Shown: in pieces, positions 48,068 through 62,107 of the stretch
Numbering within the stretch: the first letter of the stretch is position 1
How the letters are laid out: each line of letters begins with the position of its first letter
Assembly (NCBI RefSeq): GCF_026210795.1
Contig: NC_089453.1
Coordinates: 312,501 to 376,500, forward strand
Source of the DNA: Rhizophagus irregularis
Lineage: Eukaryota; Glomeromycota; Glomeromycetes; Glomerales; Glomeraceae
Reading direction: 5' to 3'
DNA length: 64,000 nt
The notes under the pieces: generated by a model
Told to the model about the DNA's origin: nothing
Databases searched by the model: none
The model's input: only the letters and a program-made list of their open reading frames with translations
Program-made: the position numbers and the translations under genes

Positions 48068-51000
48068 TCAAGAAAACAAAAAAAAAATTGTTTTTTTATT
48101 AATATTATTGTAAAAAATTTTTTTTTTTTTTCAAACAATAAAAACAATTACGCATGAAATTGTAAATATTTAAAAGTAAATAATAAACTTATTTTTTTTT
48201 CTCCTGCACAAAACTGTGATACTTGCAATAAGAGGAAGGGCGTCAAAAAAAAAACCTGAAGTTTGAACTTTAAAATATGTTGTGTGTGTTTCCTAAAATC
48301 ATCATGTCCGTTTATATGAAAAAAAAAAATAGATATATATATTTATATAAATATAAATAATATATATTTATTTTTTTTTGTAATGTGATATCACGAGTAT
48401 TACAGCTCCTAAAAGGTTTAGATCGCTCACGGTGTAAAATAGAAAAACAAGCGTATTCTATTAATTTAGAAGTTTTGCCCAACTTTTTTGCCCCGCATAT
48501 TTTATTCAAATGGATTTTCCTGTACGACTTTAAAAAAAAAAGGTAAATTTTCAATTTCAACTGCGCCTAACGAGTGAAACTAGTGAAACCAGTGAACCAA
48601 CTCAAGATTTACTCAATGATTACTCTATGATAAAGGAAATAAAGAAAAAAAAGGAAAAGATTTTTTTTATGAAACACATTTATCCTGATTCGTAAAAGAA
48701 AATGACAATTCAATCAGGAATTTTTTTTTTTTTTTGACATTATCTATTTTAATCAATCTAAATTATCTTAGCGTATTATTTATTATTTAATTATTAATTA
48801 TTATAATCCTTTTCATATTGATAAATAAATAATTATTCATTGACGGGAATTTCTTTTCTCTTTTTGACCTCGAAAAGGGTAAATCTGTAGATCTTTTGTT
48901 GATTTTCCGATTCTTTCTCCGCTTGGTCACACCCACACATCAAAATTATTTCCTACATAAAATAAATTACCGGGCATTTATTTGTAATCCAAAAAAAAAA
49001 AAGTGGTCACATGTTGTGATACTTTAACTCTTACATTTCTTTATTTTGGGAAACTTTTTTTTTGTACCCAGACTTGGTTGTCTATTCAACTATTTTTGTT
49101 AAAAGAAATGAAAGTAAGTTAGATCAAAAAAAAAATTTTTTTTTTTTTAAAAAATAATGTCGCATGAGAAAAAAAAATAATAATATGATGTGACAAATTT
49201 TAATTTAACACATATAGATAAATAAATAAATAAATAAAATGCAGAAACAATATTTTTTTTTGGTTATATTACCAGATTCAGTAAGGTTCGTGATACGATG
49301 AATGCATTGAACCAAAAAAATTTTTTTTTTTTTAAAAGAATATTTTTTTCCTGATCTTCCATTATTTATTTATATGTAGTATGTAATATGTAATGTGTGA
49401 AATGTGTGAAATGTGTGAAATGTGTGTAATGTGTGTAATGTGTGTAATGTGTGTAATGTGTAATGTGTAATGTATAAAATATGCAATTACAAAATTACAA
49501 TATCATACATAATATAATATTATTTATACTGTAGTAAAGCGTATAGTACATACATGATGCATATTTTTCCCTAAAGTTAATTAAAAATTCTTACTGCGGC
49601 GTGGGTTTATCCATATCGCGTGTCAAAATGACATTTTGATTTTAAAAATGATAGTCTCATGTTCTCAAATGAAATTAAAGAAATTCAAATTCCGATATAA
49701 TTGATTTTTTTGCAAATCAGTCTTGAAAAAATAATTAAAAATGTATTGTTATTATTATTTGTATATTGTATTGCTCATATGCTCATTTGCTCTGCATTAC
49801 TTTTTCCTTCCTTCCCAAAAATATAACAATAATAACAAATTCCATGGAACAAATTCCATGGAAGAACACATCACATCATCAAACAATTAATTAGAATAAG
49901 ACTATAATTGGTAATTAAATCAAAAATAAATTTCGAATTTTCAAAAGCAAGCCATGCGCCGCGGTTCAAAAGGATTATGACAAAAATTTTTCCCTCCAAT
50001 CACTCCACACATTCTCCACAACTTTTTTTTTCTCCACAAGAAATAAACTTAAAAAAGTAAATAAAAAAATTTTGAAAATCATTAAAATTAAGATTTCAAG
50101 TTTTATTATAAATATGGTTAATTTTACTCTCACACATTATTTATTATTATTACATTATTTATTTATTTATTTATTTTTTTGTAAATCATTTTTTTTTTTA
50201 AAAAAAAAAATAGATTCTTTTTTTATAAATAATTATAAAAAAATGATTATAAAATTATAATTATAAATTTTATTATTATTATCCCCTTTTTAATAAACAA
50301 TCCACAGGTAGACAATCAAGAATTTAATCTTGAATTTATTTATTATTATTATTATTATTTTTATTTTTTTTTTATTATTTTATTATTATTTATTATAGAT
50401 GAAATTTGATGGATGCGATTATTTCTAGTTTAGTGTTTATTGTAAAAAAAAAAAAAAAAACTTGTTTGTAAAGTTGTAACTTTAAAATTCGCCTTTATTT
50501 CCCCCTGATTTTCACTCTTTTTTTAATCAATTTTACTTACATCATTAAAAAAAAAAATATTCTCAAATAAAAACTTTAAAAAGAAATCCGTTATTTCCGC
50601 CCAAAAAAAAAAAAAAACCTGTTTATTATTATTATTGTAAATAAATATATTCATTTCCAATACAACAATTGACTTTTATTACATAATTTAATTAATACTT
50701 GTCCTTTTTTTAATTTCACCCCACACTTTTTTTTCTTCTTTGAGTAACAGAAAGGAAAATAAAATAAGATAAATAAAATTAAAATAAAAATAAAATCAGA
50801 TTACAAAAAAATAAACTGTAAATGTACGATGATGATGATGATATAAAAAAAAAAATATCCCCACACAAAAAAATTTTTTCTTTTTTGTAACAGGAATTTC
50901 ATGCTGCAAAAAAAGTACGGAGTGGATCATGTTATCATTACGAAAGCCATCAAACAAATCATTTTTATATATCAATATATCCTAATGAGGGAACATTCAT

Positions 51001-51660
51001 AATGATTTGATCACATTATTTATCTTAATAAGCTGATAAAGTTCGTGTCCAAAACCTTAGATTATGAATCATGTGATCATAACCTTTTAATACTTCCAAA
51101 TATTTGTATCATTTACTGCGTTTTAGCCGTTATATCCGAATTGAAAGTAATAATAATAATTATTATAGTAATAATAATAATAATAATATAATATACAACA
51201 TATATAATAAAAAAACGTCAAAAAAAGAAGAAAGGAAAAAAAAAAACTTCTAAACTTCTAAAATCGAAATTCTTAATATTTAATAAATAACAATAAGATC
51301 AAATTTAGAATTTGTGTAAAGCGGATAACACTCCAATCACACTGTAAATATAACAACAAGCATAAACATCACATGTAAATAATAAGTAAATAAAATGTTA
51401 TAAAAAAAAAAAATTTTAATTAATTTAGTTTAAGTTAAAATTATTGTTGATTAAGTTTTATTGGTTTAAAAAATTATTTACGTTTTAGATTTTTAAATTC
51501 TGGGGTAAAAATTATGTAATACATCAAAATATTTGAATCATTACTTATGTAGTTATGTAGTTGTATTAAGTTGTATAGTTGTGTAAGTTGTGTAGTTGTG
51601 TAGCTGTGTAGTTGTGTAAGTTGTGTAGTATTTTTACGTTTAAACTAAAGGGGTGATGAT
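46643..51660. other. AT-rich low-complexity upstream region
   Basis: This lies 5' of the disordered-protein gene and contains its promoter and perhaps 5' non-coding exons, which cannot be located by eye. It is dominated by poly-A/poly-T tracts and tttattta repeats. Four ATGCAAAT octamers at 9-bp spacing lie at 47654-47688. Apparent ORFs here are translated homopolymers. No tRNA or rRNA was recognised. Confidence 0.5.
49380..49475. repeat. aatgtgtgta/aatgtgtgaa short tandem repeat
   Basis: About nine copies of a 10-bp unit (aatgtgtgaa, then aatgtgtgta) follow each other. Simple satellite-like sequence. Confidence 0.9.
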
Positions 51661-52451
51661 ATTTAGATGAACTTGAGTCGACCTTACTTTGAGGCGGCCT
51701 TGAGTGACCTTACCTTGAGTTGACCTTACCTTTGAGTTGACCTTACCTTTGAATTGACCTATGAAAAGGTATATTGATTTCTAAAGAGATATAACATAGA
51801 AGGATAGCGAAGTGCCAATATTCTAATTGGAAAATTATTTCTATAATAATTTAAGAGAGGGAAACAATAGCTCGAAACGTTGATTTTACGAATAATGCTG
51901 CTCAACTTTGTTTTAAAAGATACTGGTTACTTGAAGGTCAATTCTAAAGAAATGCCGCGATAATATTGGTCTTGCAAATATTGGTGCCATCAAAGTAATA
52001 ATGCATTGCGTGTTATTAAATGATTAAATGTTAATCAGTTTCGAGGTGGAGCTCTTCATATAAGGAATACTGTACCGATACTGTACCGGCTAATAATAAT
52101 GCAATTGCCAATCCATTAGTACCAGGACATACTGTTTGGGAAGATTTGGGCTACGTCCTCTGAGAAGTTAGAGTCTGAATATATATGTGTGTGTGTGTGT
52201 GTCAAGTGTTTCCAATCCCATAGTATATTTTTCGTGAATCTCAATAAATGAATAGTATATCATTCTACCAAGCTCGAGTAAATAGCTCACACTACTAAGC
52301 TCTCACACGAATACATTTCCTTCATCAAATCCAATATGACCGACTTAATCGCATCAGTTGGAGAATATAATTACGAGATTTTTTTTATAAGAAATTCTTT
52401 ATAAAGTAATCACTTTTGAATTCAACCTTTACATAACTAGAATGATCTAGA
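51661..52451. other. Less AT-rich patch, possible gene remnant or non-coding RNA
   Basis: A short tandem repeat of ccttacctttgagttga (about 20-bp period, 51665-51765) is followed by 51780-52170, which is less AT-rich than its surroundings. Short coding-like pieces appear in different frames (NNAAQLCFKRYWLLEGQF; RDNIGLANIGAIKVIMHCV) but stops and shifts prevent a gene call. A (gt) microsatellite is at about 52185-52201. Confidence 0.35.
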
Positions 52452-52606
52452 TGTGAAATTACAAACGAGTTGGTAGGCACATACATAACCTAGTTCTAGA
52501 ATTTTTAACTGTGAAATTACAAATGAGGGTAGGCACATACATAACCTAGTCTTAGAATTTTAAATGTGAAATTACAAACGAGGGTAGACACATACATAAC
52601 CCAGTC
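52452..52606. repeat. 55-58-bp tandem repeat, three copies
   Basis: Copies start at 52452, 52510 and 52565. Each has tgtgaaattacaaacgag followed by gtaggcacatacataacc and tagaattttaa. Copies are almost identical, implying a recent expansion. Confidence 0.9.
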
Positions 52607-55600
52607 TAAAAAGAATGATTCATCCGTTACAATTATTATAATTATTTATGGTTGGTCGGCTGGTAATTATTGGCTGTTAATTGTTGGCTGGTTGGTTGCT
52701 AATTGTCAATTTAATTGTTAATTTAACTGTCAATTTAACTGTCAATTTAACTGTCAATTTAACTGTCATAATTTAATTGTTAATTTTAATTGTCAATTTA
52801 ATTGTGTCGATTTATTTGCCCAATTTAATTGCCCAATTGTTAAATTTGCCGCATCTCGTTTATTTACCTGCTAAAATCTCTATAACCAACATTTCATCAT
52901 ATAAGATTTATCGATTTTGACCTTAAAGGTTTAAACCTCTTAATTTTGATAAAAGTGTTTATCCTTTCTCTCACATCATGTACAACATTAATTGATGGAG
53001 ATGATGACATTTTACCTCAAAATGCAACTAATTTAAACCACGTTGTACGAAAAAAATTATATAATAATAAATAATAAATATTTATGTCTTTTTTAAAAAG
53101 AAAAAAAATTCCAAATTAAACCCGATAAATAAATCTTTGGTCTTAAAATTTTTTTTTTTATCATATTTATCATATTTATCATACAAACAAAAAAAAATTA
53201 CAAAATTACTTTAATTAAAAAAAGATTTGTTTTATTGCTAAAAAAATGTGAAAAAAAATGTGAAAAAAATAAAAAGAAAACTTTTTTGGATTTTTTTATT
53301 TTTAATTTATTTTATTTTATTTATCTTATTTTATTTTTATTATTTTTATTATTTTTTTATTATTTTATCTTATTTTATTTTTATAATTTTTATATTATTT
53401 TATATTATTTTATTTATTTTATTTTATAATATTTTTATTTATTTTATTTTATTTTATTTTATTTATAATTATAATATTTTTATTTATTTTTTCTTTTTAT
53501 TTTTTTCTAAACCTAACCTGTCAGAAAACTTAATGCAGTAAAAAAAAAAAAATGCGATAATGCGATGATAATACGATAATACGATAATGATAATGCGATA
53601 AATGCGATAAATGCGACAACATGGTTTTACTGCTTTTACAGCTTTTACTGCTTTTTACTGCTTACAAAAATAAATAAATAAATAAATAAATAATAATAAT
53701 AAAATTTTTTTTTTATAAACCTAACTTGTAAAAAAAAAAAATTTTAATGTAAGTAAATGTAAGTTAAATGTAAGTTATTGTAAGTAAAAAAATGCGATAA
53801 ACACGTTTTTTTACTTGCTTGATTGCTTGTAAAATAGATTTTTTTTTTTTTAAAAAAAATCTTTTTTTGTAAGAAAAACTTAATCCTAATCTAGTATTAT
53901 TATTATTCGTTTATGCATTCGAATACCTTTTTTTCGAATGATTTATTTTTACAACTTTTTTGAAAGTAACATATTGAAGTAACATATTGAAGTAACATAA
54001 ATAAATAAATAAATAAATAAAAAAATTTCACATGTAATAGATGTTGTAAGTTTACTTGTTAAAAAAAAAATCTCACGTAGGAAAAATAATATTCGTTAAT
54101 CTTTTATTTATTTATTTATAAACAAAAAAAAAAAAAAAAAAAAATGTTTTATTTTTTTAGTTTACAAAAAAAGAAAAAATAAAAAGGGGAAATTTTCTTG
54201 ATTCTAAAATAGATCTCATTGAAAATATAAATTTTTCTTTTTTGAATTTTTTTGTTGGTTGTTTAAATATTTAAAAAACAAAATGAATTTTAAATATCGG
54301 CGGAAATTTTGATCTAAAACTTTTTTTTTTTTTTTTTCGCCCATATCAAAAAAAAACCAATAATAGAATATCAAAACATTAACACAAACACACACAAAAA
54401 AAAAAAATAACATTCACACAAAATCATAATAATAAATAATAACACAAGAGTATAACATGAAAAAAAAAGTGGATAAATAAAAATAAATAATAAATAAATA
54501 AAAAAATCATTAAAAAAATCAAAAAAATCAAAAAAAAAAAAAAGTTTTGAAACGAAAAAAGAAACCCCCGAAAATCCGTAAAGATTCGGATTAATCATGT
54601 ATTAACTTTGGTTAATTAGTATTTTGCTTATCAATGTTTATTATTATGTAAGTAACCATAATAAAAATGGTGAAAAAAAAAGAAAATAAAAAATAAAAAA
54701 TAAAAATAAAAATAATAATTAAGCATAATATTAAACAAATTAATTAAACAAGGAAAATATTAATATTCGTTTAAAAAAATTAATTTTAATATAAACATGA
54801 TATCATGAAGCAGTAATAGTATTAAAATATGTAAAATGTAAATTTGACTGACAAGAATTATTTATCAAAAACAGATAAATAATAATAATAATATGCGAGT
54901 CCTTGTCATGTAAATTATTGACTAACAAAAATTATTTAGATAAATAATGCGAGTCGCATCTCTGCACAAGTTATATTAAATAATAAACTTTATCTTGGCA
55001 AACTCAAGTATTCATTAGTCATTAGTAATTTAGTAATTTGGTAATTTGGTTATTTTGTTATTTGGTTATTTTGGTTATTTGGTTATTTGGTTATTTGGTA
55101 ATATTTCAATTTCTCCTACCGGAATAGGAAATTACAAAAGTGGAGATTGTACGGTATTACTAGTGTGTATTTTTCAAAGTTGATTACAAAGATAACAAAG
55201 TAGGTCGTACATATTCTTTTTGTAATGAATTAAAATTCCTTCTGCGTAAAAATTTATTATAAACAATTCAAAACAAAAAATACATTTTTTATTCCTTTAC
55301 TTTTTTGGATTATTTTTATCATACAACATAAAAATACTTATTAAAACATCATGCAGAAAATCAACCAACAAAAAAACTCCTTGTAAACTTTGTAAAACTT
55401 ATCGTCGATCTTAATTTAAAAATTTTGCATAAATATAAAAAAAAATTCACTTTTTAGAGATACAATTATGATAAACAATACATTACGTATATTGTATCCG
55501 AATGATTGTAATATTTCCGGATTTCAATCAAGTTTTTTTTTTTTCATTTATGTCCATTTCATCCTTTTCCATATTTCTATATACCCAATTTCTTATATCA

Positions 55601-58600
55601 AACTGTTTCAATTTTTAGAAAGGTATTTTAGAGTTGTAATCGGAAATATAAATGAATGTAATACAAATATAAAATTACGTTACATTAATTATTATGCGTA
55701 ATGTTTTTTTTTTCAATGCATACTTGATAAGGTTTTATTGAAAATTTATATATATATATATATATTTATTTATTTGCCCCGGGATTTCATATGCACATCT
55801 TTGTATACAGTTGCATTTTTGAATGCAGAAAATATTTAAAGAAATTGATATTCAATGCAAGAAAGAAAAATTAAAAACTTGTATTTTAACTTGATTTAAT
55901 TACAATTTTTCCTGTTATTTTATGTATAAGCATGCTCAATTTGTATCAAACCATCTAGGCTGACTCTTTGTAAAAAAAAATACAAATAGAGGTATATTCA
56001 AAATTTTTCTTTTGTTTTCTCCTCTCTGTTTTAGTAAAAGTATCTATTAGTAAAAAAGTATCCGTTTTAGTAAAAAGTATTATTTTCAAAAAAAAAAATA
56101 CCTTACTTGTTTAATCAATGTTATGTATCACATATAACGTGGCAAAGGAGAGGTAATTGGGAAATTAAAATTATTTTATTAAAATGCAGCCCCATGGTTG
56201 GCCCCTGGCATAAACAGTAATATAATAGATTAAAAAAGAACTAGTATATTTTTAAATAAAATGATTACATACTGTATATTGTATATTAGGTCACAAAAAA
56301 AAAAATACATACACACACACAAACATCAACAATCAATGAGTCAATCAATAAAACCTTCTTACATTCTATCATCATCATCAATAAATAGTAACACAAAATC
56401 GTCGTATCGGTATCTCATTCTCGGATTCGTTACCCGCCTAATTTTTTTATGTTTGATGTTTAACTTGTTTAAGTGTTCATCTACTGCATGCATATTTAAA
56501 ATTTGCATTGACCCAAAATTGGTATTTTGGCAAATCGACATTGTGGAAAAAAGAGGGGAAAAATATAGGCGTTAAAAAATTATTGCGTAGATTTTACTAA
56601 GCTAATTTGTAATGAAAGTTGTATTATTGCATTAGTTGATAAATAGTTAATCAGTGACTACAATCAAATGATTGAGTTTTGATATGCATAAAAGATATGC
56701 GAGATATAAAAGATTTTTTTTTTTTTAATTTTTTTTTTTAATTTTTTTTTTTTTTTTTTTGATAGTCCAATTAACAAAGGTAAAGTCAAAAAAAGAGTTA
56801 AAAAATAGTATAATGACAATTTATTCGGGAATGGTTTTTTTTTTTTTTTTGAATAATGTTCGGAATAAAATTACATTATGATTTCTTTGGATAAGTGGCG
56901 TTAGATGAATTTCCGAGGGGCGTTTTTTTTTTAAGTACAAGTCAAACTTGTTTGACAGATTACATCAATAAATGGTTGGTGCTTTTTTTTCCTTTAAAGA
57001 AAAAAAAAAAAATTTTTTTTTTTCATTTTGAATAATCATGACAAAATGTAAAAGCTACATACAGTTTAGTAATTAAGGGGATGATTTTTTTTCGTAATCA
57101 TAATCATATGTAACTAATCTAATTGTCTTTTGTTTTTTCTTTCTTCCCTTTTTCTTTATCAAAAAGTAAAAATGCAAAACACTTGCATAAATCGAAAAAC
57201 GCTGCGCCGTGATATTAAACCCAAATTAGATTTTTTTTTTTCTGAATGGTTTTTTTTTTGTTGTTGTTTCATCCTTTTTTCAGTTACCATAAAATAATAG
57301 ATGTACGTAAACATGTTATGAATGTTTACTTTTTTGATAAAATTTTTCACGGTAGGGGACGTCCGTAAAAAAAAAATGTGCATGCATGCAATGCACGTAT
57401 GATGCATGCATTCAAAGAAAAATATTTATTATTTATTATATTATTCTTATATTTATTAAATTTTTTTTTTTTTTTTTTTTTACGGGAGCACGGTTTTTTT
57501 ATTTATTTATTACGAATGATAAAAAAAAAAAAAAAAAATGAATTGTATGTTTATGTTTGGTTTATTATTGTGTTGTGCGTGGGGATTTACATTTGATTGA
57601 TTTTTTTTTTAAAAAAAAAAAAAAAATTTTAAGTATTGTACTGGTGTACATTGTACAGGTTGTACATAGATACATAAATACATACATACTATGCATTCTG
57701 TACATATAACTTCATACAGTTCATACAGTTATAATTTTCCATTTTCCCATGTGTTTATTTTAATTTATTTATTTTAATTTATGTTGTATCATTATTAACA
57801 TATAAAAATTTTAAATGAAAAAAAAAAAATTTTTTTTTTTGTTTCGGAAAAAGAATTTTAAAATTAAAAAAAGATCAACTATCAAAAATGTCGAAGAGGA
57901 TGAATAAAAAATAAAAAAAGTATATATACATATATATATATATATATATAATACAATGAATACATTTTTGAATCTTATTTATGTTTCCATTCATTGACGT
58001 TAAAAATTAAATTACGTGATTTACTTTAATATAAACAAAAATTTATTTTTTTATTTTTAATTGAATGATTTGTTTCTGATTAATTTTCGAATATTTCGTA
58101 TTTTTCGTGTGAAAATAACAAGGTAAATGAAAAAAATAATAATGAAAAAAAAGAATAAAATAAATGAGAAAAAAAAATATAATTTAAAATATTGTAATTT
58201 AAAATACTGTAATTTTTAGTAATAAAAAAAATGTAGTTTAGTAAAAAAAAGGTAATATTAAATGCAAGAAAAACGCGTGAATCATGTGAAATTTTAAATT
58301 TTTTTTAAAATATTTTAAAATAAAAATAAAATATTTTAAATAATTTTTTTTAAAGTTTTTGAAAATTTCGAAAAATTTGAAAAATTTGAAATTTTTTTTT
58401 AGGCTAAAAAAAAAATTTATTTATTAAGTTTAGTGAAATTTTTTTTAAAAAATATTTTTCAAATATTTTCAATATTTTCATATGATAACTGTAAATAAAA
58501 AATTTTATTGAAATTATATATAAATTCATAATTAGTTTAGTTTTTTTTTTTAAAATGACTTTTTTTAAATGACTTTTTTTAAATGACTTATTTTAAATGA

Positions 58601-59390
58601 CTTATTTTAAATGACTTTATTTTTTTAAAAAATTTTCATAATTCCAATTAATTTTAGTTCCAATTAATTATAACTCCAATTAATTTTAACTCCAATTAAT
58701 TTTAGTTTCCAGTTAATTTCGATTAGTTCCCAGTTAATTTTAGTTGATTAGTTCCCAATTAGTTCCCAGTAATTTAGTTGATTAGTTCCCAGTTAATACG
58801 GTAATTTAGTTTCAATAGTTTTTAATTTCAACAATTTCATAATTTAGTAATTTAGTAATTTAGGTAAATCCATAAATTTAGTGGTGCACGTATACTGTCG
58901 TATAGTGATACCATAATAAGTAAATTCATAACATTAATTAAATTAATTAAAATTATAAACTAATTATCATAAAGTAAAAATAAATTATCATAATTAGTAG
59001 TTAGTTATATGCAATATGATTTTAATAATATCATTATTTAGATATAAACGTGTTTGTTAGTTATGCAATATGATTGATTTAAATCTATAATAAATAATAT
59101 TATAATTATTAAGTAATTAGGGGTTATGAATTCAAATCTATAATTAAAAACAAATGAACCAATGAAAAATCAAAATAAATAAAAATAACTACGTAAAACA
59201 TTTTGAGGGAAGATTCTTTTTAATCTGTTGTATAAATTAAGCGGTTGAATGATGTAATGGTTATAATTGAAAATAAATTAATTGTAAACAAAATGTTCAA
59301 ATGTTAAATGTTGAAAACATATTAACATATTTACAATCAATTCCATCTATAAGTTCACCGTTATATATTTAAGTTCGTATCACTCATTTT
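52607..59390. other. Gene desert of simple repeats
   Basis: No gene is supported over nearly 7 kb. It holds atttaactgtca repeats (about 52710-52800), homopolymer-rich ORFs at 53235-53541 and 54216-54598, ggttattt repeats (55030-55110), an (at) run at about 57920-57950, aaatgactttttt repeats (58555-58620) and ccaattaattttag/agttcccagttaat repeats (58640-58800). The 104-residue ORF at 56261-56575 has no recognisable feature and is treated as chance. Confidence 0.5.
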
Positions 59391-60170
59391 AAATATACAC
59401 ATTTTTTACATGTTTTGTGATCTGATGGGTGTCTTGTATTTGCAAACCCGAGTGGTTAAGTGATGTAATCCAACGCTTATACGCTTGAAAATTAATGATA
59501 TTTCGTAATCTGTTATGTTGCAAACCCGAATACTTCAGTGATGTTATACGCTTGAAAACTTAGTTCCATGATATTTATTAGTTCATCATGATCTGTTCTG
59601 ATATTTCTTAGTTCTTCATGATCTGTTATGTTGCAAATCCGAATGATTAAGTGATGTAATCCAACGCTTATACGCTTGAAAATTTCTTTACTTCAACGAA
59701 TGGTAATCCAACGCTTACACACTTGAAAATTTCTTTACTTCAACGAATGGTTAAGTGATGTTAATCCAACACTTACACGCTTGAAAATTTAGTTCTTGGT
59801 TCATCATGATCTGTTCTTTACTTAATGATATTTCTTAGTTCATCATGATCTGTTCTTTACTTAATGATATTTCTTAGTTCATCATGATCTGTTCTTTACT
59901 TAATGATATTTCTTAGTTCTTCATGATCTGTTCTTTACTTCAACGAATGGTAATCCAACGCTTACACGCTTGAAAATTTCTTTACTTCAACGAATGGTTA
60001 AGTGATGTTAATCCAACACTTACACGCTTGAAAATTTAGTTCAATGATCTCTTAGTTCATAATGATCTGTTCTTTACTTTATGATATTTCTTAGTTCTTC
60101 ATGATCTGTTCTTTACTTAATGATATTTCTTAGTTCTTCATGATCTGTTCGAATGATTAAATAATACGCT
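59390..60170. repeat. Composite tandem array of two interleaved units
   Basis: Unit 1 is gatctgttctttacttaatg plus atatttcttagttcatcat, an exact 39-bp period at 59799, 59838, 59877 and 59916, recurring less regularly to 60150. Unit 2 is ccaacgcttatacgcttga with aaaatttctttacttcaacg, present about seven times between 59468 and 60030. Blocks of the two alternate, suggesting segmental duplication of a mixed unit. Confidence 0.88.
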
Positions 60171-60390
60171 CGAGTCAAAGATATGCAAGATCATCCTAAC
60201 CTCTTCGATAAAGATGAGTATGTAATCCACCGCCAAAATCTCCAGCACTGCGTCAGTCAAGGTATGGTATTGGTGCGTATACATCAAATTTCATGAAAAG
60301 GATCTTTTTTATATTTATCTTGTTATCTTAATCATGTTGTGATTTATTTCCATTCTTTTCGTCTACTTATAAAAACATGTTGCCTAAATA

Positions 60391-60526
60391 CACACTCTCT
60401 AAACGCACATTTTTCTAATCGCACATTTTCTAATCGCACATTCTCTAATCGCACATTCTCTAATCACACATTTTCTAATCGCATACTCTAATCGCCATTC
60501 TCTAATCGCACATTCTCTAAATATAC
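60391..60526. repeat. tctctaatcgcacat tandem repeat, about eight copies
   Basis: A unit of about 15 bp, tctctaatcgcacat, is repeated with small deletions. It lies downstream of the TACO1 stop codon. Confidence 0.88.
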
Positions 60527-60759
60527 TCCACTTTAAATTACGTAAATTGTAAATTGTGTATATAGTACAAGTTGTCCGTAAAGAATGAAAATAAATTTAA
60601 ATAGTTTTATTCTTGAAAATTATAGTGTACTAAACATTTTGTAATATTCAACACTTATAGACAATATTTTAAATTCATGGACTATCAATTAAATACACAA
60701 GGCAACATTTGCTAATTTTCTAATTAATTTCAAAAAATGATTAAACATTCTAAGAAGTG

Positions 60760-62107
60760 TCATTCGGCATTGTTATGCACTTTTATAACATCCTCATGAT
60801 CATTTAAATTATTCATAAATCTTGTAAACTTTTCCATCAAATCTTTATCATCTTCATTTAATTTAATGGTTGATGTAGGAATGTATCCACTACTCATCCT
60901 AATGACTTCATAATTGTACTTTGTTGTTAATTCTTCATATATCACATTAACAGATGGTGAAGGGCATATGATCTAATAGGGGAGAGTTGATCAGACAAAG
61001 CAGAAAAATTCCTCAAAAATTAAAAATAATCACCTCTAATGAATCATCATCTAATTCTTGAATATCTTCAACTCCATTAATCTCTATTGCATTATCCATC
61101 ATTTTATCAAGAGTATCCTGCGTTGATCCATGATTAAACTGAACACTACCTTTTAAACAAGTAAAATTATTATTGTAAGATAAAATTACACTCCAGATGG
61201 CTTATATCTGGTAAGGTTACCTCTTTTATTAAACATCCAAGATACGGCTGACATTGATCCTCTGAAAAAAAGTTTTTAAAACCAAATTAAATAATTAAGA
61301 ATAATTTTATTTTTTAATCAAATATTCTTCTAATCAAATCAATGGTTTTTCAATTGATTCACCTCGTACCCAGCTTTAGCAAAAAAATGTTTTAAATCTT
61401 TAACGGTCCTATTTTTATTATCTGTTAAGGTTTCTCTATTATAAAAAATTTAAGAAATTAGGTATCAAAAATCCTTCTTCTGTCTAAAATTTAATTTGGA
61501 AAATTTTGTAAATTACATTAAAAATGCTATTCCACCAGGTCCATATCCTTCATAGGTTATGCTCTCGATGCTATCGGCTTTTGTTTGGCCTAATGCCTAT
61601 TAAAATAATTCGGATAACTTGACACAATTTATCATAAAAAGTATGAACTATTTACTTATAAAATATACAAACCCTTTTAATTGAATTGTCTATATTATCC
61701 TTAGGCATATGTGCTTTTTTGGCACTTGCCAATGCGGCAGCTAATCGAACATTTTGTCCGGGATCAGAACCTCCCACTTATCGCGTCGAGTAAAATAATA
61801 ATCAATTGTATTAATGAAGAAAAATACCATTCATGTATGAGGTTATGGTTTGATGTAAAAAAAAATACTCAAAACACCAACGTTTTACCGCAAGTTGAAT
61901 TTCCTTCGAAAGTTTTGTAAACAAAATTCCACGTTCAAGATCTTTTACACCCTTCACATGTCTAATTTTACTCCATTTATTATGTCCTGAAAACCTTTTC
62001 TGTACATTATTAATGTTGCATACATCCATATTTGAAAACGGTAGAAAAGTTTTATTAGAGCCATATTGCAAAGTTCTCGAAAGAAGGATACGAGTTGTAT
62101 GAAACAT
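60760..62107 (-). CDS. TACO1: TACO1/YebC-family mitochondrial translation activator (281 aa, 7 exons)
   Basis: Exons, in order, are 62107-61882, 61776-61673, 61596-61517, 61435-61370, 61261-61221, 61149-61034 and 60972-60760, giving 846 nt. The N-terminus ([19 protein letters not shown]) is basic and Ser/Thr-rich with no acidic residue, as in mitochondrial presequences. The YebC fold begins at [19 protein letters not shown] and continues [47 protein letters not shown] and [16 protein letters not shown]. Two splice sites were chosen to keep the family motif: the exon 1 donor gttggt (giving AVKLGGSDP) and the exon 4 donor gtacga (giving [12 protein letters not shown]). More usual-looking gtaaaa and gtgaat donors nearby would break it. 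The family binds mitochondrial ribosomes or rRNA and, in mammals, promotes COX1 synthesis by relieving stalls at proline tracts. Confidence 0.92.

Noticed and set aside
53235-53541. Phe/Leu/Ile-rich ORFs resembling membrane proteins
   Set aside because: Translated attttattt simple repeat; two overlapping frames give the same composition.
56261-56575. 104-residue ORF ending near 56575
   Set aside because: Ser/Ile-rich, starts in simple repeat, no domain and an overlapping antisense ORF of similar quality.
59799-59955. CRISPR-like direct repeats of 39 bp
   Set aside because: Copies are head to tail with no spacer; a plain tandem satellite.
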